Below, in pieces: positions 11,862 to 23,624 of a stretch of DNA of 64,000 nt. The first letter of the stretch is position 1. Every line of letters begins with the position of its first letter. The notes beneath the pieces are model-generated. The model ran no database searches. It saw only the letters and a program-made list of their open reading frames with translations, and was not told the origin of the DNA. Position numbers and translations under genes: made by a program. Origin of the DNA: Mytilus galloprovincialis (lineage: Eukaryota; Mollusca; Bivalvia; Mytilida; Mytilidae); contig NC_134851.1 in the NCBI RefSeq assembly GCF_965363235.1, forward strand, positions 40,948,321-41,012,320, read 5' to 3'.

Positions 11862-13840
11862 ACAGCAGCGGACCTAACTGCCACCTGCCTATAAATATCC
11901 GTTAATTATATATGGCGCGCCAGCTTAATAAAATAAAGTCTGTTCCGATAAAATAAACGAAAAGTGTAACGTCGTCTAAAAATTACCGTTTTGTTTGACA
12001 GGACGCAAAATTCATTTATTGTACATCAATAAATATAATACCATGTAAAAATTCTTTAAATGTTACTTTATTTTTGCATATAATTTCTTTCTTTCTCAAC
12101 CCAGTAATTCTATTTGCAATTGCGATAACAAGTGGCAATACAAAATTAAAAATTGTGTGACGGCAGATCATAAAATTACGACGTTACTTAAGCGGATGAG
12201 TGCCCTTTAAAAACGATGATTTTTATTTGATTATTTTTAAAATATAGTTCACCATTGTATTTATTTTCAACCGGTACAAATACAAAAGAGCAGGCATTGT
12301 TTTCAAACACACAAACTTGTGTAGGGCCTATATGGATACTTTAACCAGAAATATTATTTAATTCATAACGTATTCTGTAATCAGAACGGTTTTGAGATTA
12401 TTTGTTTGCATAGGCATTTTTTTAAAGAATGTACAATGAATGTTTAATTTCTATGTTTTGCATAGTCTGAGTCGTTGGATTTCTGTCGTATTTATGTATA
12501 ACATTATCTCCTTTTATTCAAAACCAAATTAATGGCTTGAGTATTTATATATTTATATATGAGACGGGACGCAAGGACCAAGAACCACAACCATTAGAAA
12601 ATAAGATTCCGAGAAGATGTTCAACATGTTCCATAGGCAATCAATGCTTGTGGAAGATTATTTGAATAATTGATTACTTGATTGTTGTTTTCCTGTCTAT
12701 GTCCAGTGATAAATATTTATAATGTAAGTGGACGAAAAAAAGTACAAATTTTAATACACAGATAAAAAACGGTATGAGGGATTGAGCAAGATGAAGGGCG
12801 AAAAATTTGAAAACCCATCGGAGAATAAGGGTTACCTGGATACAGATATAAAGTAATCCTGAAAACAGGCCACATACGGTCCCCTCACAGCAAGTTTTTT
12901 TAACGTAAAAAGAAGCTTTGCGCTCTCTCAAAAAAATATTTGAATGTCTTTAATCTAAGTAGACGTGGCTGGTTCATCATTTACACATTCAAAACGCAGA
13001 CAGACACCCAATTCTTTTTGAAAATTTTGTGTTATCTGAAGTAATCGTTTGGTTCATAAAGGAATCTACAAAGCATATATCTGTAAAGTATGAGAGTTAA
13101 ATTCAATTCAAAATATGCATTCTCGCTGTTAATCATCTTCGACGTAAAATGAGTCGTCGAGTTAGACATATTCAATACATTTAGATTATATATTTCTAAT
13201 AAATTGTAATATAGTGCAGTATGTTGGTAATACACAGTAATTATTTCCTCGTTACGATCGTCTGAACACAAAACTTACATAGATGGAACTAATGAATAAG
13301 CCTCGAAGACAATAGTACACAAAACATCTTTATTTCTAATATCATAAGGCAAATAATGTATGATAACTAAGAATTATGCGTATATCAATTTTTGTATGAA
13401 AGTGTGTGTCTTGTCTAAAAATTCACAAAGAAAACATCAATAATTAGTTGAGTGGTTCGTAGGGGAAAAAATATTAATTTCAGCTATCCGTTTTTTTTTT
13501 TTTTTTAAATATATTTTGTTTAAACTGTCATTATTTACTGTACAATATTGTGTTGACATCGACCGTTAACAAGATTCCGTTATATTATGAAATACAATCG
13601 ATACGTTACAGATCATACAAACAAACTGGTACCAAATTACATATAACCACGAAAAACATGACGCTATTCAGTCGAAACACCGACATCTTGTCATCGGGCA
13701 ATACATGTGTGATGATGACCTAAAACGTATGTAATGTCTATTTCGGCCGTTCGACTTCAGGACTCTGTAAGAACAATTTTCGTGGAAAAAGCATGTCTCT
13801 ATTCCTATGACAGTACTCTAGAGATAAAAGAGGATGTGGT
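11862..13840. other. No feature recognised
   Basis: AT-rich DNA without recognisable genes. A T-run lies at about 13490-13506. Short open frames here have no recognisable motifs. Confidence 0.5.
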
Positions 13841-14064
13841 ATGACTGTCAATGAAAGAAATTATCCATCAAAGTCCCAATTTGTAAAGTAAAAGAGGGAC
13901 GAAAGATACTAAAGGGAAAGTCAAACCATTATAGGTCAAAGTACGGCCCCGAATACGGAGCTGTGACTCACAGTGACCGCGAGCTACAAAGGGCCAAACA
14001 CTGGACTAGTATTAAATCATTTATTCGGAAAAACATGGGTCTAATCTAAATAAAAAATGTGTAA

Positions 14065-14480
14065 GTGGTCCGCGAACCCCAGTGTCTCGCCTACTTAGTC
14101 ACAAGCTCAACAAAAACGAGGAAAACATTATCAAAAAAATTCCAACAGATACTATCTTTTGATTGTATGAAGCTTCTTTCTAAGTTTGGTAAAATCACGG
14201 ATGATTTTAAATTTGATAAATGTTTAAAAAACAAATGGGCAGACTATCTGTAATGTTGAGGAAGAAAAGCTAAGTCAATGTATAAGATACTAGCTTCTGA
14301 TCATAAACAAACTTCTGTCCAAGTTTGTTACAGATCCAGAATAGTTTATGAAAGTTATTCAAATTTAGTAATAATCATGATAATATAACCACAGAGTGAA
14401 CTGGCAGAAAGTTATTAAAATTTCAAAAACTTCAACTACAGAGTGAATAGTTGTAGACGCAGCCGCTGCCGACGACAGAA
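14065..14480 (+). mobile_element. Helitron/pearl-like repeat M5 fragment
   Basis: Shares CCCAGTGTCTCGCCTACTT, AACTTCTGTCCAAGTTTG and ACCACAGAGTGAA with the copy at 35405-36765. It ends in a GCCGCTGCCGACGACAGAAT block, as the family does before its TCGAC-rich terminus. Similar bivalve elements (pearl and Helentron-type) carry tandem cores. The class is inferred. Confidence 0.55.
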
Positions 14481-14539
14481 TGTAAATCGATTCATACAAC
14501 ATATGAATCAATTCAAATCAGAATCTAGCAACCAAATTA

Positions 14540-15345
14540 ATATAAAACAATATACAGGAAATATATATAACCGACATAAACCAATGAAAACTACTGAAGT
14601 TCAGGTACCTGACTTGGGGCAGGCAAATAATGAATGTGTCGATATTTCTTATTTTGCACATTTCTTAAACATTCCCCAAAGTCTTTTGTCTAAACATGTG
14701 ATAACTTTGAAATGTTTCTGCAAAATGTATTATAGATAAAAAGTTGTTGATTACCAGATAACGAATTTTGGAATTTTGTTTAAGAACACAAACACTTCAA
14801 AATTCAAATCATGCATTTGACACTGAATCGTATTCTCGATATTCATTCAGAAACCGTTAATAATTGTTTGCATTTACATTATTTTATATGCATATCTCTT
14901 TCTAATCGCTAATTATTTAATAAACAAATTTCAGTTTCACTTCCATGCTCAAACAGATGGTTAAAAAAAGAAAACAAATGCTACTACTTCAGCGATGAAC
15001 TTAACACTTGGATGCTAAGGTTGGTAATTCGTCATTTATATCATATTATCGGCCGTTGCTTGCACTATTATGACATTAACTAATATTCTATTTGGGTAAA
15101 TAGACAAGCTATTTTATCATTTTTTTTTTTAAATTTGATTATTAAAATTATTGATAATTTTTAGTATATCATCTGAAGCTTATTCTTGCTTGAGATTTAA
15201 AAATTAAAAAAAAATGTCGTACTATTGCCAATGAGACAACTTTCCACAAGAGACCAAATGACATAGAAATTACCAACAAGGTCACTGTACGGCTTTTAAC
15301 AAATAACAGATTTATTGCCGCATAATAAGCTATAAAAGTCCACGA
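14540..15345 (+). repeat. Segmental duplicate of 250-1080
   Basis: Colinear with 250-1080: the end of an M1 repeat, intron sequence, lectin exon A, then intron sequence and another M1 fragment (15195-15345). Similarity is moderate with many small indels, so the duplication is old. Confidence 0.75.
14935..15019 (+). pseudogene. Decayed duplicate of the lectin exon A
   Basis: This is clearly the same exon as 632-720. It keeps the TTTCAG acceptor, the WLKKENKCYYFSD stretch and a GTTGG donor, and similar intron sequence follows on both sides. It is 85 bases long against 89. Four bases (ACAG) are missing just after the codon for the last Trp, which shifts the frame before the splice site. I found no copies of exons B or C downstream, so this looks like a dead fragment of a partial gene duplication. 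Confidence 0.75.
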
Positions 15346-15381
15346 ATTGACATATATAAAAAACTCTTTAAACGAAAAAAA

Positions 15382-15382
15382 G

Positions 15383-15412
<30 letters not shown>
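15382..15412. repeat. (TA)n microsatellite
   Basis: Alternating TA followed by TGTATGTATG. It forms the edge of the SINE cluster. Translated frames of YIYIYI come from it. Confidence 0.9.
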
Positions 15413-15423
<11 letters not shown>

Positions 15424-15429
15424 GTATAA

Positions 15430-16055
15430 GTACGTCTGAGCCAGTGACACCTCTACCACAAATTTATCCATTTGATCACCAGCAGTGATGGTGATTCAAC
15501 ATGTACAACTGCTGTCTACATTTTCATATACAACTCGTCTAAACATCAACTCAACAATGTTAGATCTGTAAATTTGTTTTCGCAAATTTTTGTTCTTCCC
15601 TCGCCGGGATTCGAACCCATGCTACTGTGATATCGTGACACCAAATCGCCTGCACTGTAGCCGTCCCGCTAGACAACACGACACCTGGACTTCATGTTTA
15701 GAGGAGTTGTATATTTAGCGAAAGCAAATTTACAGATCTAACATTGTTGGGTTGATGTTTAGACGAGTTGTATATACATGTACATAATGTACACAGCCAT
15801 GTATCACCATCACTGCTGGTGATCCGATGGATAAATCTGTTGTAGAGTTATATATATATATATATATATATATAATAACAAGAACAAAAAATTTGCGAAA
15901 GCAAATTTACAGATCTAACATTATTGGGTTGATGTTTAGACGAGTTGTATATACAGAATGTACACAGTCATGTATCACCATCACTGCTGGTGATCCGATA
16001 GATACATCTGTTGTAAAATTGTCACTGGTTCAGACGTACTTGTAAATATAATTAT
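15430..16055. repeat. SINE units in alternating orientation
   Basis: A - strand tRNA-headed SINE (15590-15700, with GGGATTCGAACCC and CCGTCCCGCTAGAC) and its tail (15430-15590) face + strand tails at 15717-15860 and 15888-16055. Tails share ATTTACAGATCTAACATTG and CACCATCACTGCTGGTGA. The outer 15451-15495 is the reverse complement of 15803-15847. Confidence 0.75.
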
Positions 16056-16085
16056 TTCTGTGACTGTATCTTACATTAATTTGTA

Positions 16086-16539
16086 GGATCCTTCACTAAA
16101 TATATAGATAATTTAGCTGATCTGTAAAAATAATATCTTCATGCCTTTTATAGCATGTACTGTAGTACGATGCTAGATTAAAACTAGCGAGGAAAGGTAA
16201 CACCCGGCCAGAGAAAGCTTCATTTTAATGAAGCCCATGTGTTCGTGTGATCTAGCGCCGGTTACAGTGCAGGCTATTTGGTGCCACGATATCTCAGTAG
16301 CATGGGTTCGCTGGGATTCGAACCCATGCTACTGACATATCGTGGCACCCAATCGCCTGCACTGTAGCCGTCCCGCTAGACCACACGACCACCTGGGCTT
16401 CACAATAATAAAGCTTTCAGCGGCCGTGTGTTACCTTTCCTCGTCAGTTTTAATCTAGCGGCGTACTACAGTACATGGTATATGAGGCATGGAGATGTTA
16501 TTGTTACAGATCAGCTCAATTATCTATATTAAAGGATCC
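16086..16539. repeat. Foldback SINE dimer: 450-bp inverted repeat, 8-bp spacer
   Basis: Arm 16086-16310 and arm 16319-16539 are reverse complements with moderate divergence, starting and ending in GGATCC. They meet head to head in CATGGGTTCG / CGAACCCATG. Each arm carries the tRNA-like head and upstream GCTAGATTAAAAC block of the SINE. Confidence 0.8.
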
Positions 16540-16619
16540 AAAATAATGTACACAGCCATTTATCACCATCGTTGCTGGTGATCCAATGGATAAATCTGTT
16601 GTAGAGTTGTCACTGACTC

Positions 16620-16950
16620 AGACGTACTTATATATCTGTAACAATAACATCTCTATGCCTTATATATCATGTACTGTAGTACGCCGCTAGATTAAAACGG
16701 ACGAAGAAAGGTAACACACGGCCACCGAAAGCTTTATTATTGTGAAGCCCAGGTGGTCGTGTGGTCTAGCGGGACGGCTGCAGTGCAGGCGATTTGGTGT
16801 CACGATATCTCAGTAGCATGGGTTCGAATCTCGGCGAGGGAAGAACAAAAAATTTGCAAAAGCAAATTTACAGATCTAACATTGTTAGGTTGATGTTTAG
16901 ACGAGTTGTATATATGTATATATTTATATATACCACTCGACCACCTTGGC
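16620..16950 (+). repeat. tRNA-derived SINE, fullest copy
   Basis: Carries GTGGTCTAGCGGGACGG (A box) and GGGTTCGAATCTCGGCGAG (B box), then AAATTTGCAAAAGCAAATTT and the CAGATCTAACATTG tail. The 5' GTACTGTAGTACGCCGCTAG part is shared with the foldback. It is not a tRNA gene: no acceptor stem can be closed. Confidence 0.8.
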
Positions 16951-16999
16951 TTCACAATATGTATACATTATTATTAATAAGACTTACTTACATTTAAGA

Positions 17000-18069
17000 T
17001 AAAGAGTTCTTAATACTGTTCTATGTATAGAACTGACTAAATCAAATCTAGCCAATTTAGAATCGATTCTATGTGAAAGTTTGATATCAGAAGTTGATAT
17101 GGAAAAAGAAATATATTAAAATATTTATAAGTATACTTTAATTTATTCTATGTCAACTGCAAAGGGATTATGTTGTATTGCAATTTTAATTGTTTTGCAC
17201 AGTAGCAAATATTACACACTTTTAAAAAGAGAATGACATAGGTACAGATATTGTCAAGCATTAATGGGCAGGCTGGAAAAGAAGAAATTGATAAACACAT
17301 TGTACTGTTATGGGGGAGAAAGGGGGATAGTCATTTGGGGTGTAATTAATATTTTTCGTTTATCTTTTGATAAAATTGATTTTGACAAGGGCGTGCGCGA
17401 CGTTGAAATGACACCAAAAGCTACACCATGTTATTTATCAAATGACATATTTACCTCAGTTTTTGTAGAAATGGAATTTGGCAATATGCCTTTATTGACT
17501 TACATAGGAACACATATTTAAGATATCTTTAGAAATGCCAAAAAAAAGGAATTAAAGAGTCCAAATAAATGGTCAGCTGCGGAATGACACATTAATGTGT
17601 TGTTCAAACGGTTTATTCTTAAATGCCAAATCCTTTGATCTACCGACAATTTACCTGTAAAATTATGTTGGCGTTCAAGGAATAGGTGCAAGTAGTTATT
17701 ACAACAAAAAGGAATGCTTATCAAATTAAACAGATCGGTAAATACAGGTAGCTGAAACAAGTTCATGTTTTTCAAGTTTTTGAAAATCATGTGTTGCTGT
17801 TACTGCATTTGTACTTTAAATAAATATGGATTTGTTATCTTAAAATGAAACAAAGTCAACATGTGCATATTGTCATAAAATCCAGTTTGCTCAAATTCTC
17901 TTTGGACTTCAAAGTTTATTTTTCAACATTTATATAGTTGTGTGTGCTGTACACATAATTATTCTCCCATATTACTTGATGGAATTTTTTGAAATTTTGT
18001 ATCTCATGTTAGTTAATTTACTATGTTTTATTTTCTTCAGTTTTTTCAGATATTTTTCTTGTTTTTAAT
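17000..18069. other. No feature recognised
   Basis: AT-rich DNA. An 85-codon open frame at 17264-17521 has no recognisable motif or splice context and is not called. Confidence 0.45.
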
Positions 18070-18290
18070 ATTTCTCCCTTTTTGTCGAGCCTGCAACTTT
18101 TGTCGCAAAAGCGATACATAGCCATCCTACATTCCGTCGTAGTTGGCTGCGGCCTCCACAAATATTCATTCTGTGGTAAAAGGTTTAAAAATGATAAAAA
18201 CTTTCTCAAACTGTCATTGATTTCTGCCAAACTTGGATAGAACCTTGTTTATGATCAAAAGCTAGTATCTAGTTCCGTAGAACCTTTTAG
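18070..18290 (-). mobile_element. M5 (Helitron/pearl-like) terminal fragment
   Basis: Reads TTGTCGAGCCTGCAACTTTT, then the reverse complement of the GCCGCGG/ACGGAATGT block and CACAGAATGAAT end seen at 36650-36765. It is an inverted end of the same family. Confidence 0.6.
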
Positions 18291-18299
18291 AATTTTCTA

Positions 18300-19860
18300 T
18301 AGTAGGGTTTCATAGAATAACATTGTGAAGGTGATTCGTTATGGTCACAAATCATCAGAATTCTTGTTACCTTATTTTATGGATTTTCTTTAAACCTTGT
18401 AACGTTTCCAGCTTGGAAATTATCAAATTTACTTATAGATTAATTAATTCTGATGATTTTTAAAGTTAAGCAAATTGTTCAATTGAAATCTTCGTATAGT
18501 TTATATTAACTTATAAAATATTCAAAATGAACAATGATGAAATGGAATTGAATAAATCTTTAAAATTCTTCTTTTATTTTTAGAGAGATATCTGTATTCA
18601 ACTAAAATTTCTTTGATATATCTAATAAGTCTTATGTAAATAAACACTTCCATTCCCAAATTATCTTTTAGTAAAAGAAAGCAAGGAATTGTCAAAACGT
18701 TTTAATTTTATTTATTTATTTAAAATTCATAATACATGTAATAATTTTAACCTTAAAATCTACCATTTTTCTTATCAAAAAGTAATAAAATGTAGCAATT
18801 TTATCAAGTTCACTAATTATTTTATACTTTTAAAAACATTTAGATAGTGCTAAAACACCTATTGTTATTATATAAACATCTACTGAAATATGTTTGTTGG
18901 CATTCAAGAAATAGGTCACATATAAAATGTTGGCATTCGAGGAAGACACCGTTCAAACACTTGCAAAAAATGTTACAGTAGATTGCCTTTCAAATACAGG
19001 TTTCTTGTCAGCAAGTCTTCATTTTGCACCTATTCCAGATTTTCTTGTTTAGGGTCAAGGGTGTCTATCAAAATTATAATCAGGAGAAATTGAATGCAAC
19101 TTTGGACCTGAAACCTTTGCTAAAGACATCAAGGGAGAACTTTTTTCCCAAGAAAACAAAATATTCAAGAAGATGAATTACCGTAAGCCAAAAAGAAATT
19201 GTCACGCAGAAAAATCCCAAGGACTCCGCAGTTTAAGTAAAATAAATGGTAGCTAAAATCCCAAAACTACTTTACTCCAAAGTATGTTTAAGTTCAATCA
19301 ATATCTAAAATTTAAAATGAATAAAAAATGAATCCATAGATCAAGGACAATATTTTTGTTTAGCCCTCCCCCTTTTTCCAAGATCTGTTAGTTTTTGTTT
19401 TCTATTAATTACAGCTGCGTATTACACTTGGAATTGATAGTGAAAGGGAATTGAAAGTTTGTTTGATCATTTAAAAAACTAGACAGGCAGGGCAATGCAT
19501 ACCCCGTGCCTACTTAAGAGTTAATTTTTACGCACGAAAATGATAAGAATATATATATTAGATCCTTTGTCGATGCTGGAATAATTGTTTATGGTACATC
19601 TTTGTTTTTTCCTGAATTCACTTCAACAATAGTTTTAAAAAATAGGAAGTCATTAAGTTAATGAGAAATTTATCTAGATTTTTTTTACCATACATTTTAT
19701 ATCGTATGTTTTTTTTTTAGATTAAGAAATACAAGGAATAGAAAATAAAGTTGAGGACTAAAATCCTTTCAGATAAATGCAGGGAAGGTTGTATATCGTA
19801 GTAAAATAAATATTCGTTTTTTCATTATCAATCTTGTATTTTTTTCTTATTATAAATTTT
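18300..19860. other. No feature recognised
   Basis: AT-rich DNA. No exon, RNA gene or named repeat supported. Confidence 0.45.
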
Positions 19861-19861
19861 A

Positions 19862-20272
19862 TCTGGACTATTATACTATTAGTATAAGACCCTGTTTACA
19901 CTGGCAACGAAACTGAATTGATCTTTATTTGAATCGATCTTAAAAAGACAAGGGCCGCGTTCACCCCAGTTCGCATTTACATTGCACAAGCGAGATCGAT
20001 CTTATTTAATCCAGTGCGTTTACACTACAGCATAAAAAGAACCGGTCTGACTTTTATTTTCCTATCTAAATATAACAAACACCTGAAAAAAGATCGATCG
20101 CGGTCGATCTAAGCGTTTACACAAAAAGAAAGATCGATTCAAATATGATCGATTTTTTAAAACCACCCCTAGAGGTAGACTTTTTAAGTCCGATTGAAGA
20201 TCGATCTTACCCGTTTACACTGGACCAAAGATTGATCTTATTTGTCAGTGTAAACGGGATCTAATAGTCCCA
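19862..20272. mobile_element. Terminal-inverted-repeat element rich in GATCGAT
   Basis: The left end has CTGGACTATTA and AGACCCTGTTTACACTG. The right end, reverse-complemented, has CTGGGACTATTA and GATCCCGTTTACACTG. The interior repeats GTTTACAC and AGATCGATC on both strands. It has no coding capacity, so it is a non-autonomous DNA transposon. A clean target-site duplication was not found. Confidence 0.6.
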
Positions 20273-20289
20273 GATTTTTTTTCAAAATC

Positions 20290-20810
20290 ATCATATTTTT
20301 GACCAGAGAGAGCAGAAAATACAATGAAACATGTGGAAGGACAGGGACATACCAATTATACAAAACAATTTCTGATAAAAACAGTTTATCATTAAGAGGT
20401 TTACTTAGTCAACATACATCTGGTTACAAGAGAAAGTGTGACCACAAAGTTTATATATGTAACAGATTACTGATAACATGCTGAGATAAACTGTAAATTA
20501 TGTGTAAAATCAGGGCTTAAATTATGACTTAGAGTGAAATAAAAAGTTCAATGAAAATCTTTATTCTCCCTGCAACATTGTTTTCTTTCACCAATTTCAC
20601 ACAAACCATGGAAGTATTATATTGACAATATAATACTTCCATGCACAAACCTACATCAATCTATCCTCTAAACTATCTAGTAAATAGTTTTCAAATAAGA
20701 TATTATCTTAGATATTCTTTTTAAAATATAGAAAGTGTTAGTAGAAAACAAAGATTTTTAAACTGGTCTTTTATTCCTGACTTTTATTTTCTGTTTTGTC
20801 ATGCATGCAC
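20290..20810. other. Mostly unremarkable, one short hairpin
   Basis: 20609-20643 holds an inverted repeat (GGAAGTATTATATTG and its complement). Nothing else could be supported. Confidence 0.4.
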
Positions 20811-20814
20811 TGGC

Positions 20815-20980
20815 GGATTTAGAAATTTTCATAAGGGGGAGGATCACTGACTGCCGAAGAGGGGTCCGCTGCAATCATGCCTCGGCAAATCCCGGTTTGA
20901 CCATTCAATTTTTGTTTCACCAAAAATTGGGGGGGGGGGGGCTGCCACCTTAAAAAAAACCTCTAAATCCGCCTCTGGGC
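20815..20980 (+). mobile_element. M4 TIR element (GGCGGATTTAGAAATTTTC)
   Basis: Opens CTGGCGGATTTAGAAATTTT and closes TCTAAATCCGCCTCTGG, an inverted-repeat pair. The interior has CACTGACTGCC, CAATCATGCCTC and a G-run. The same family is at 24612, 25268, 30809, 33670, 35015 and 37617. Confidence 0.75.
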
Positions 20981-21669
20981 CATGCATGTGTCTATTTTCT
21001 TAAGCACGAAGTATAAAACAACGTGATTCTGTCACCTGTAAAATTAAAGTCTCTGTGTTCAGGGTAAAATCAAATTTTCAGGGACCTGATTCTTTGCTTT
21101 CTGTCTTATCATGTTTTATCATAACATACCGAAGGCTGTTGGTGATCTTCGTTTGAATTGTCTAACAATTTATTACATTGTCTGGCTTTTGCTCATTGTT
21201 GAAGGCCATCTATCAACTTGTTTGTTTAATTTACCGTCGTTTGGTCTTTGGCAGATATTTGTGGTATTTGAAAATAAACAATATATTTCTTATTTCTATA
21301 TTTTAGCCATCCTTCAATTATGAAATATTATGGGTGCTCGATGAAATACGAAAAGTATCAAAAACACGACATGAACATTATATTAAAGATTGCAAAAAAC
21401 TTAGTATTCAATTTTGGCCTACCCTGGCATATATCATATATGAACCGCACTGAAGTACGTCCATTATTCATAGTTCACTATTCAATATTAAAAAATGAAT
21501 GATGAATAATGAAATGGTTTATGTTTCATTATTCAATTCGAAGCGGTGAATAGTGAAATAAATATAAAAAAATTTGACTGTGACACTATAGCTATATTTT
21601 GATTCACAATGACAATAAGAGGGTTTACGGAGGACCTAAATGCCACAACATGCGTTAAAATGAGGAAAT

Positions 21670-21985
21670 ATAAAAAAGAAGATGTGGTATGATTGCCAAT
21701 GAGAAAAATATCCACAAAAGACCAAAATGACACAGACATTAACAACTATAGGTCACCGTACGGCCTCCAACAATAAGCAAAGCCCATACCGCATAGTCAG
21801 CTATTTAAGGCCCCGATAAGACATTGTAAAACAATTCAAACGAGAAAACTAACGGCCTTATTTATGTAAAATAATGAACGAAAAACAAATATGTAACACA
21901 TAAACAAACGACAACCACTAAATTACAGGCTCCTGACTTGGGACAGACACATACATGTACATAAATAATGTGACGGGGTCAAACA
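21670..21985 (+). repeat. M1 repeat, long copy
   Basis: Runs from GAAGATGTGGTATGATTGCC through GGTCACCGTACGGCC and GGCCCCGATAAGACATTG to CTGACTTGGGACAGACAC. This is near full length for the family as seen here. Confidence 0.85.
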
Positions 21986-21993
21986 TGTTAGCC

Positions 21994-22312
21994 AATTTTG
22001 AATAATGAAATGGATATTTTGAATAATGGAATGGACTGCTATGACCCTTCAGCCCCTAATTACAGATATATATATTATACCTCAATCGAAAGCTTATTAA
22101 AAGAGGAACAAAAGGTATGTAGTCAATATGTTCCGCAACGGATATTACAGGAGTAACCAAGGACTTAAATATCGAATTACGCGTGAACATTGAGAAATAG
22201 CCAATTTTAAATAATGAAATGGATATTTTGAATAATGGAATGGACTGGCAGGACCCTTCAGCCCCTAATAACAGATATATATTATACCTCGATCGACAGC
22301 TTATTAAGAGTG
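21994..22312. repeat. Two tandem ~205-bp units around an AATGAAATGGATATTTTG block
   Basis: 21994-22104 and 22200-22312 share AATGAAATGGATATTTTGAA, GACCCTTCAGCCCCTAAT and the ATTATACCTC block. They follow an M1 copy directly. Confidence 0.7.
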
Positions 22313-22332
22313 TTTCTCGTTTATCGTTTTTT

Positions 22333-22545
22333 TTTTATATAGATCAGACCTGGACCGTTGGTTTTTCCCGTTTGAATGGTTTTACACCAGTAATTTTTTA
22401 TCGACCTTTATATTTTGTTGTTGGGTGTGAGCATAGGCCCCGTGTTGAAGACCGTATCTTGACCTATAATGGTTTACTTTTATAAATTGTGACTTGGATG
22501 CAGAGTTGTCTCATTGGCACTCATACCACATCTTCCTATCTATGT
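22333..22545 (-). repeat. Dispersed mussel repeat M2
   Basis: Contains GACCTGGACCGTTGG, TTTTCCCGTTTGAATGG, GACCTATAATGGTTTAC and GAGTTGTCTCATTGGCACTC. The last block is the complement of the M1 start, so M2 and M1 share an end. Confidence 0.75.
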
Positions 22546-22824
22546 GGATATCTTTCATAGAGTCTTGTAGCGATCATTTGTACTCGTGCATGTGCATGGT
22601 TAAGTATAGGAATCAAAAGGCGATCGAGTTTGGTAGAGTCGAATATAGGTCAGGTTTGGATTTATTAATGGTGGCAGTAGTCAGCCAGTGATCAAGAAGT
22701 ATTGTTCCAGTAAATCTAGAAAACAGATAAAACGCAGATTAATGGCATTGAGCTCCAAGCGTCGGATATATTTATTTATCAAGTAAAAGTCAATCTTATC
22801 AAGTACTGACCAGTAAAACATGTA

Positions 22825-23620
22825 GGACAGAAAGTCACTAGACAAAAAGTCACGGAAAAAAAGTCACTTGGCAAAATAGTCACAATTTAGTTCTGAGGTT
22901 AGTTTTCTTTTGAAAAAGAAAACACTTATTAAAAAAACTAAATAGGGAATGTGTGCATGGGCCATATGCAGATAATCCCCCCGCTTGCATAAGACGTTAT
23001 AAAGGCTCATAAATCAAGAACATTAAAAGTGTGTTCCTGATGTGAGTTTTGTGGCAGTAAGCATTTTTAAACTTCATAACATTTGGTTGAGGCAAACTCG
23101 AGTTAGAGAAAGGAAACGAAATATTCAGCAATTTGGCATATTTGTAAAAGGCATAACTCTGGAACGGTGAAAATTATTGAGACCAAAATTCAAACTTGAT
23201 ATGTGTTATGTGGTGATAAGCATTGTGTGTGAGATTCTTACATTTGGTTAAGGCAAACTAAACGGATACATTTTTTTGAACGTACGGACGTATTTATAAA
23301 AAAGAGGATGTGGTATGATTGCCAATGAGACAACTGTCCACAAGAGACCAAAATGACACAGACATTAACAACTTTAGGTCACCATGCGACCTTCAACAAT
23401 GAGCAAAGCCCATACCGCCTAGTCAGCTATAAAAGGCCCCGATAAGATTAGTACATCTTTACGTATACGTACGAACGGACAAGGTTAAAAATTAATGCCT
23501 CCTCCGCAACGGCGTGACTGATTGTAAGTGTGACTGTTAGTTTGTCCTATCAAATTTATGACTTTCTGTCTTGTGACTTTTGTCCTGTGACTTTCTTTCC
23601 GTTTACCTCAAATATTTGTA
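22825..23620. mobile_element. Element bounded by inverted AAAAGTCAC clusters, with M1 inserted
   Basis: 22829-22890 has four copies of A(n)GTCAC, and 23546-23605 has the complementary GTGACTTT copies. Between them lie a conserved CATAACTCTGGAACGGTG block and an M1 fragment (23297-23450). It looks like a non-autonomous element with inverted ends and a nested repeat. Confidence 0.5.
23297..23450 (+). repeat. M1 repeat fragment
   Basis: GAGGATGTGGTATGATTGCC to GGCCCCGATAAGA. Nested inside the AAAAGTCAC-bounded element. Confidence 0.85.
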
Positions 23621-23624
23621 TGAT

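Noticed and set aside
14443-14739. 98-codon frame MNSCRRSRCRRQNV...
   Set aside because: It spans the end of an M5 repeat and the duplicated M1/intron segment. The peptide changes texture at the repeat boundary.
15169-15471. Open frames with YIYIYIYI, also at 15827 and 38122
   Set aside because: Translations of (TA)n microsatellites and SINE tails.
16740-16840. tRNA gene candidate in the SINE heads (also 1108, 15600, 16240, 38340)
   Set aside because: A and B boxes are present but the acceptor and anticodon stems do not close. The same tail always follows, so these are SINEs.
17264-17521. 85-codon + strand frame
   Set aside because: No family resemblance and no supporting signals. Left uncalled, though a small gene cannot be excluded.
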